Assembly (NCBI GenBank): GCA_960531495.1
Contig: OY482852.1
Coordinates: 29,566,871 to 29,630,870, forward strand
Reading direction: 5' to 3'
Source of the DNA: Zeus faber
Taxonomy: Eukaryota > Chordata > Actinopteri > Zeiformes > Zeidae
Length of the DNA: 64,000 nt
The notes under the pieces: generated by a model
Database searches by the model: none
Told to the model about the DNA's origin: nothing
Seen by the model: only the letters and a program-made list of their open reading frames with translations
Shown: positions 32,276 to 64,000 of the stretch, in pieces
Layout: the number at the start of each line of letters is the position of its first letter
Position numbering within the stretch: the first letter of the stretch is position 1
Translations under genes and position numbers: made by a program

Positions 32276-32608
32276 GGGTTCAAAGGCTGTAAAAGCGATA
32301 CTCCCTGTTCACCTTTGTTGATAGATGTGTACAAATGTTTGTTTTTTTTGTTTTTTTCAATGATTATTTCTTTCTAAACGCGCACCGTTTTGCTATGGTA
32401 ACATGTGAATTTCCTTGTTGGATCAATAAAGTGTCATCTTATTTAGAAGATGGTTTGGGGGGTGAATTCAAAAAAATCAATTGTAAAACGGGGAAGAATG
32501 TACCACATTGAATAATGAGAAGTAAGGCAGCATTAACAGGGTGAAAGTTACGAGAGGGAAGAAGGAGGAATCTCGCGTTTTGACGGCGGCTGGGGGCGTA
32601 AATATTAC

Positions 32609-32693
32609 ATTTCACTGCATATATGTATGGAAGTATGTATATGTATGTGACAAATAAAAATCTTGAATCTTGAATCTTGAATCTAAATCCAAT
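32609..32693 (+). repeat. LINE 3' tail, plus orientation
   Basis: TTTCACTGCATATATGTATG, then TGTGACAAATAAAAATCTTG and tandem AATCTTG. A near-identical inverted copy lies at 48892-48970, on the other side of mtdh. Confidence 0.75.
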
Positions 32694-32724
32694 CGTAGCG
32701 GTTTTAATTGGAAGGGTTTTTTTT

Positions 32725-33102
32725 GTGTGACGTGTAGCCAATCAGGACACGAGATGCAGAGGCCCCGCCCCCTTCCACTGTAGCTGTCATTCCCAGTCGG
32801 ACAAGGCCGAGGACGAGATTGACCAACTTTCACAGCGAGTTCTGTCATCGCGCCATGGTATCAGCCCACTGAGAGTCGCGGGTAACCGGTCGCGGTATTC
32901 GAGGTAATGTAGGCCGAGCCGCCTCGGTTGGGCGGATGTTCCGGGGGGGAAAAGTGGAGCGACGACTTTATTGTTTGCGGTCATGTCGGCGCCGCTCCGT
33001 TATTTTTAGCTAGCGTTTCGGAGTCGAAAGCAGCTGCACACAGTCAAGCAGGCGTAACGGATCGTTGTGTTGTCCGAATAATAACTGATATCAAAAACAA
33101 TA
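32725..33102 (+). promoter_or_regulatory. mtdh: mtdh CpG-rich promoter and 5' UTR
   Basis: GC and CpG content jump here. A CCAAT box lies at 32738-32742, a GC box (GGCCCCGCCCCC) at 32761-32772 and a CRE-like TGACGT at 32728. No TATA box is evident. The transcription start probably lies between about 32800 and 33000. The translation start at 33103 is the first ATG giving the conserved N terminus, and the CpG-rich zone continues through exon 1. Confidence 0.6.
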
Positions 33103-46583
<13,481 letters not shown>

Positions 46584-47645
46584 GTCCAGTCTACAGCGCA
46601 GACTTTGTGTATGAAAAAAGACTCCATTTTCTGTTGATGCAAAAAAAAAAAACACAAAAAAAACTTTTATTTATTTTTTTAAGAGCAGAACTTGGGGACT
46701 CTTCTCAAAACACATGCTGAGGGTGGGATTGAAAAAGGAATCCCCACTGATCAAATTTTGCTCATGCCGTGATCGAACATACAAATGACGTTGATTTTTT
46801 TTTTACGTTTTTTTCTAACTGAGCTTTTGAATCGGAGCGTAAAATGGAATCGCTGTAAAAAATTTCCGAGATATTTAGAAAATACTGTTGCATTTAGCTT
46901 TTCGTCAGCTGAGTCTGTAGATTTACAAATAATATTGATGATAATTAAAAATGGTTCATAACACGAGCATCATGTGGACAACACCACTAAATGTTATCTT
47001 TAAAAAAAAAAATGTATCAGATACCCCTTTTATTATTATTTTTTTTTCCTGATTCAACGGCGTGTTTCAACACTGCCCACTACCAGAAATATCAAATTTC
47101 CCTAAATGCTGTATGCGCCTTTTCTTTGCAGTTGTTTATTTATGAGCCATACCGGTAAGGCGATTACTGTCGGATTTGGGGGGAGGGGTCACACAAACAA
47201 ACTCAACTGCCCTTCTGTGGAAAGACTTCAGGTAGTAGATTTATTTTGTAACAGCCAACGCGTTTACCGGATCGCCGAAAGGTCAAGGTGTAGGAAAAGG
47301 GTCGTCCGATGCAGGAAAGGGAAACCGTTCTAGCTTTTTGTATCCCCCGTCTGTAAACCGCTTTGGCACGTGACACCGGATCCACGTCCTTACGTTGTAC
47401 TGCTGTCTTGTTTTTTTTTATTTGTTCCTCCCCTTTGTACGCCGAACTACGAAGACGATCGTGGACTTAAACTATCGCGGACTTTTTAACTATCGCAGTG
47501 TCGTCTGCTTCTTCCGAGTTCTGCCCGTGCAACATTTATTGCGTCTTTTTTGAAACTGTTTTTTGTAAAACCTCTTTGTAATTACAGAAATTCAAAGCCA
47601 TATGTTGAAGAAAACGACTAAATAAAGGCCCTTTTTTTCATATTG
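46584..47645 (+). other. mtdh: mtdh 3' UTR
   Basis: AT-rich untranslated sequence after the TGA, ending with the poly(A) signal AATAAA at 47621-47626 followed by a T-rich stretch. No later good signal is seen before the gene gap. Confidence 0.7.
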
Positions 47646-48891
47646 GAGCTCTCATTTGTGGGTGTGCAATATTTTTTTCCATGAACATTGCATGTTTTTC
47701 CAGTTGTAAGGTGAAGGGAACGACATCCATTTTTGGCTCCTGTGGTATTAGTATTGCAGTCAGGACTAGGTCACAATGTGATTTATTTACTTATTTTCGA
47801 ATTTAATTTTAATTAAAATTTTTAATTACTAATTTTGTGTGCGGTAAAACTATAGTATGTGAAACTTGGTTGACTGACACAGACATAAAGAGGAAACCCA
47901 GAAAAAGGTCCAGATGTTGGAAGAGGGGGAACTTAGTTGTTATTCAGGGTGAGCACTCAGTGCCACAAGCGCCCTGTAGAGGTAGATGGGAGGTATCAAT
48001 TATGTACAATATCAACGAAACATTAAGATATTCAAAAAAAAGATACTTAACATTTCAATTAAAACACTTCATCCCATTTTAATTGAAATAATTTATTCAT
48101 AGTCAAACCTGCTCGTAAACTGAGACTCGAAACAGAGACCTTAAGGTCGAGAAATGAGGGATCAGTTTTTGTTGTTAGTATTTCAGTTAGTTCTCGTGGA
48201 TGGGATTCGGTTGAATAAACAATTTGGTTTTATTTTTTACTCTTCCAATTGGTGTCTGTTTCCGTTCTCATTAGTAACCTTGCAGGGCAGACATTGTGCA
48301 GTCTTTGCCCAATGCCACTGTTCAAACAATATAGTATTTCTTAAAATAGTTTGTCAAAATGTATCAATTACTTTTTTTTCCCCTGGAGGTTCTACAGCGA
48401 TATGACCCTGTAGAACCTGTGTTTATACAACTTCACTGTCATAAGAATGCACAGTATACGGCATCTTGCATTGCTCTCGAGGGGGTTACATTATCCAGCT
48501 TATTTCACAGCTACCTATGAAATAAATGGATGCGTGATATATGACTATTGTGGCTAATTCAAGAACTTCCACTTAGAAAAATAGTCCACAACAACGTAGC
48601 TGTGTCAACATGGCAAATTATTCATCCCACAAATAATAAATGCATTTACATTTATCAATGTCAAATGTGACATTTATACTTTTCCTCAGTTAGCGGTCAA
48701 TGTTGGGTTGAAGTGCATAGGCAGAGGGACGTCAGTCCAGGTGGAGAACTGGTTGCCCGTGGCAACGGTCATCATTAAGTAATAACTGACCGGCTAACTG
48801 CCAGTATTGACCAATCAGGATAGAGTACAACAGCTGCCTAATAATAATAGTTAACTTCTCTCCCTGCTGTATTTGCTATAATTACATTCAT
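47646..48891. other. Gap between mtdh and laptm4b
   Basis: No coding region or RNA gene recognised. The two genes are about 2 kb apart in this window. Confidence 0.5.
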
Positions 48892-48995
48892 ATTCAAGAT
48901 TCAAGATTCAAGATTTTTTATTTGTCACATACATATACATACTTCCATACATATATGCAGTGAAATGTAATGCAACGCACCCGGTGATAGCACAC
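48892..48995 (-). repeat. LINE 3' tail, minus orientation
   Basis: Tandem TCAAGAT then TTTTTTATTTGTCACATACA and CATACATATATGCAGTGAAA, the near-exact inverse of 32609-32693. It continues a little further into the element (CACCCGGTGATAGCACAC). Confidence 0.75.
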
Positions 48996-49315
48996 AATAA
49001 GTCCAAGGAAAAAATAGAAAATAAAATAAAAGTAGAAAATTCCTTCCTAATAGACCGACTAACTGACTCCTAAAACGTAATACAGTAAGTGGAATACTTA
49101 TAGAATAAGATACAATAAAAATGAATTGAAATAAAATGGAATAGATAGAAGGAATATGCCTATTTAAATGCGATGAATTCACATGTGACTGTAATAAAAT
49201 GAATTAAGATTTTAAATGTATTCAAACAAATCGTTATTGTATTTAAAGTCAAAAGAAAAATACAGCTCTGAAAGCAAAGAGAAAAGTCCGAATTCTTTTG
49301 TTTTTTAAAGGACTA

Positions 49316-49565
49316 GTTCAAATATATATGAGGCCTGAGCGGAATATCCCCGGTGCCCCGTGTCGAGTCCCGAGACGTGGCCCCGCCCGCCGGCCACACG
49401 GTCTGGGCTTCGATCCTTTTACCCAACTCCCTTCAGGTGTCGCCGCAGGTTGCGCACAGGTCGTAACCGTCGGAGCCGGAGCCGGAGCCGGAGCCATCTC
49501 AAAACGATTAGATGATCGGAAGGGGGGGAAAAAATCCACAGTTTTTGTTTATTTTTTCTTTCTAG
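49316..49565 (+). promoter_or_regulatory. laptm4b: laptm4b promoter / 5' UTR candidate
   Basis: A local GC-rich zone with a GC box (CCCCGCCCGCCGGCC near 49381) and four CCGGAG repeats near 49475-49495. It is followed by a pyrimidine tract and CTAG right before the start codon, which could be a splice acceptor for an upstream non-coding exon. Confidence 0.5.
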
Positions 49566-61171
<11,606 letters not shown>

Positions 61172-62325
61172 TGACAGGGAACTTGCCGTTCCAACAACCT
61201 CCTGGAGCACAGCACAATCGCACTCAATACTCAGTGCTCATGTAAAAAGAATCAATATCAAAAAAGGAAGAAAATATGTACTTCAATCAAGTGTAATCTG
61301 TCAGCATGGTGAGAAAATTTGACTTGACATAAATTCTTATGGCAAAGAAAAAATCTTTCATGAAAGATCGCATAGTCTTACACAACAGTCGTTATTTTCC
61401 AACCCAGGCCTTATTAAATGTTACTTCCCGTAATTCAAAGCACCACCTCGCTGAATGATTTATTATTGAGAAACTTACTGCTCTGATGCAAATTCTCACT
61501 GCGCTTGAATACAAACTTTTAAGCCTTAAAACATGAACAGAAAACTCACATTATTGTCACGTCTTTGTGTAATTTTTTACATATTTAGGCACTACATCCA
61601 AAATGTGGCGTTGGCTACAGTATGTTGCCAGCTGGAAGCGGCACAACTTCCTGTTTCTAGTCTCTTATGGTAGCGTGTATGTAGCCAAAATGGCTGATTT
61701 GTGGAAGTGCAAGATACAATAAAACCCTGAAAAAAATATGATAAAATGGCCGGTATAACATATATTGTGAGCTTTACATTTTTGAAAAGGAGATTGAATG
61801 TTTAAATGTTTGCCCCATTGGACTGCATTACAGCACAATTAATTTTCGCGAGTAAGTCTGTGTCCCTGTTTGCGTTAATTTGGAAAATATGCAGATCCTT
61901 TCTCAGACCTTTCAGTTACATTACAGCCTTACTCTAAAATTGATTTAATTCATTTCTTTCCCTCATCAATCAGCACCGTACCCCATGATAACAAACCAAA
62001 AGCAGGTTTTTAGAATGTTTTGAAAAGGTATTCCCAACAAAAAACATAAATAGACTACATTCATATAACGATCTTTTAACCCCATCTTTTCCTGATTGAT
62101 TTATGAGATATTTACTGTGACTTGGTACATTTATTGTTATTGTTCCATACATCTATTATGTTACTGTTATGCAAAAATGTATGATACTGTTTTACAATCA
62201 TTCCATTTTACTGATATCTAAGTCGAATGGTAAAATTCCAGCAAATTATATGCATTGTATGCATTTGAAGCTGGAAATAATAACAAATTGATGGAAAGTA
62301 TAAGAAATAAAATACATATTCGGGG
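61172..62325 (+). other. laptm4b: laptm4b 3' UTR
   Basis: Untranslated sequence after the TGA. Poly(A) signals AATAAA occur at 61718-61723, 62306-62311 and 62474-62479, so the end could vary. No coding frame is present. Confidence 0.6.
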
Positions 62326-62969
62326 ATATATATTTGGGGAAAATATATACAGGTATTTATGTCCTTGAAAACTCGTGTGTGTTATGTAATAGTATTTTGT
62401 CAGCCCTGTCTATGATGGAGATAGTCTTCTCAACACAGAATTGATGAGGGGACCCTGCTATTATGCAATAAGGAATAAAGTTTCCTTCTTCCCTGTGTGA
62501 AGTTTGCTGAACAATGTGTGAAGTGAAAACCCTTCCAGAAGTATTCAAGCTGCCCGTATTCTGAGAGAAATGTGTTTATTGAATTACTGCAACACAGGGT
62601 TTTTGTTGACTTGGACTCACTTTGACATCTGTGAATTTGTTGGTGTAAGCTTGTCCATAATGTCTGAGGCGAAATATCCTAGGCTGTTATTTGATAAAAT
62701 AACAGCCTAGAATCATAAAATGACCTGTTTATTTCTAAATTAAATCCAGTGTGTGAGAAAAAAAAAGTTATATTGTTATTTGCTATCTATTTGTCTATTA
62801 AAATACATTTTCATTCACCTTTTTTGTAGATGTCATTCAAACCTGTCTGCTCAGATGATCCTCTGTTCCTGTGAATTAAGTTAGAACCAAGTCAGGTTTC
62901 GAACATATATACCTGTATATTAATATTTATTGCTCTGTCTTTGACGAAGTAGCAGGTTAACCTACAAGG
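62326..62969. other. Downstream flank of laptm4b, no gene seen
   Basis: AT-rich sequence with the palindrome at 62679-62710 and nothing else that I recognise. Confidence 0.45.
62679..62710. repeat. Perfect palindrome, 14-bp arms, GATA loop
   Basis: CTAGGCTGTTATTT (62679-62692) is inverted as AAATAACAGCCTAG (62697-62710) around a 4-nt loop. Confidence 0.96.
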
Positions 62970-63371
62970 ACAACAGTACTACTCCCTTACAGCAGGAAGG
63001 TACTGGGTTCGATTCCTGCCTGGGACGCTGTTGGCACCGTGCTCCGGCGGGTTATCTCCCAAATAGGAGCCTTTGAGTGTGGAGTTTGCATGTTCTCCCC
63101 GTGCTCACATGGGGTTTCCTCCACCTCACGTCAGTAAGGACCCCCACCAAAAAACATGCACCCATCATCGTCTGACTAGCGATGGACACTTATCACCTGG
63201 TCCCCGGGCGCGTCCATGTATGCTGCCCACTGCTCCTGGCTGTGCCCCCGGAGGAAGGACAAGCCAGGATGGGTTAAATGCAGAGGTCTCATTTCACCGG
63301 CCACCTTCCAAAAGCGTGTGTGTGTGCAAGCATGTGTTGTGTTGTTGCGTGACGAATAAAGACTGTTTCTG
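62970..63371 (+). mobile_element. SINE copy D
   Basis: ACTGGGTTCGATTCCTGCC (B-box), GTGGAGTTTGCATGTTCTCC (core) and tail GTGACGAATAAAGACTG. The tRNA head is diverged at its 5' end. Confidence 0.8.
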
Positions 63372-64000
63372 TTTACAACATTCATCACAGTATCGCAGTT
63401 ACATATAGATATGTCGCATACATTTTAGAGTTCAGAAATTATCTCATTATTAATTAAAGGTCGCCACCAGCCAAGTTCACCTCTCATGAAAAGGCTGTTG
63501 GCAGAACGCACATGAAGAAATTGTTTTGTTTCACAGTGAGTGTCTGTATCAGCTTGGATAACCGTGTGTAATTTTTCTTTTTTGACAAGAGCTTTACATT
63601 TTGAGCTGCGGGAGCGCCAAAACCAGCTTGTCAAATTTGTATGGAGCTGACTGGAATCAAGTGTGGGTGAAAAGAACATAAAACATTCAAAAAATCAACA
63701 AAAAATAAATAAATAAATGTAATTCTCTTATCACACACTATACTCATTGGGGGACATTTGACGTTTTGTGACTAGAATCTCTGGTTGTAACGCCATCCAC
63801 ACTAGTTTGACCCCTCCACGCCAACCCCCAGTTATTGTGTAAATTAGCTTTGGAGAGTGAGCTGAACATGTGGCAGCCAAACAGGGTTGGGGGTGGGGAG
63901 TGAATGGAGAAAACGGTTTCTATATGTATGTCCCTCTGACAGAAGGGGTGAGACACAGTTAGTGAGACACAGAGACCTAGAGAGGAGGCTTGTAGATACA
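63372..64000. other. No gene recognised at the right edge
   Basis: Short open frames only, with no recognisable product. In human the next gene in this direction would be MATN2, but no exon of it is visible here. Confidence 0.45.

Overview
This is a vertebrate nuclear window, almost certainly from a teleost fish. It carries two host genes in tandem on the + strand: metadherin (mtdh, 33103-46583, 13 coding exons) and laptm4b (49566-61171, 7 coding exons). Both were assembled exon by exon with GT-AG junctions and continuous reading phase. MTDH and LAPTM4B are also adjacent in human 8q22.1, so this is conserved microsynteny. The fish assignment rests on V-SINE/DANA-like SINEs, fish-type L1, RTE and Tc1 elements, and the intron and repeat style.

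Positions 1-3930 hold a G-rich retroelement 3' end, a LINE reverse-transcriptase fragment and a ~40-bp minisatellite. Positions 3930-28000 are a layered repeat complex. The oldest layer is a ~525-bp tandem repeat in which each unit carries a decayed tRNA-Phe gene. It survives as three blocks (3930-6425, 17137-18105, 26640-28000). The first gap holds a fossil retrovirus on the + strand (ERV-A), itself hit by two SINEs and a Tc1 transposon, followed by an antisense L1. The second gap holds a fossil retrovirus on the - strand (ERV-B), a well-bounded solo LTR, another SINE and a separate integrase fossil. Positions 28000-32700 are AT-rich intergenic DNA with a MITE and a hAT relic.

The mtdh promoter (about 32725-33102) is CpG-rich and lacks a TATA box. 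The mtdh introns hold SINE and LINE pieces, long homopolymers and, in intron 9, a retroelement with inverted ends split by a poly(A)-tailed insertion. A short intergenic gap (47646-49300) precedes laptm4b, whose introns hold LINE endonuclease and reverse-transcriptase fragments. After laptm4b come its 3' UTR, a perfect 14-bp-arm palindrome and a fourth SINE copy.

The two host genes are not known to share a pathway: mtdh encodes a membrane/nuclear scaffold and laptm4b a lysosomal membrane protein. No prokaryote-like system, CRISPR array or intact virus is present. The most unusual structure is the split, degenerate tRNA-Phe tandem array. All calls were made by reading alone, without database searches, so family names are recognition-based.
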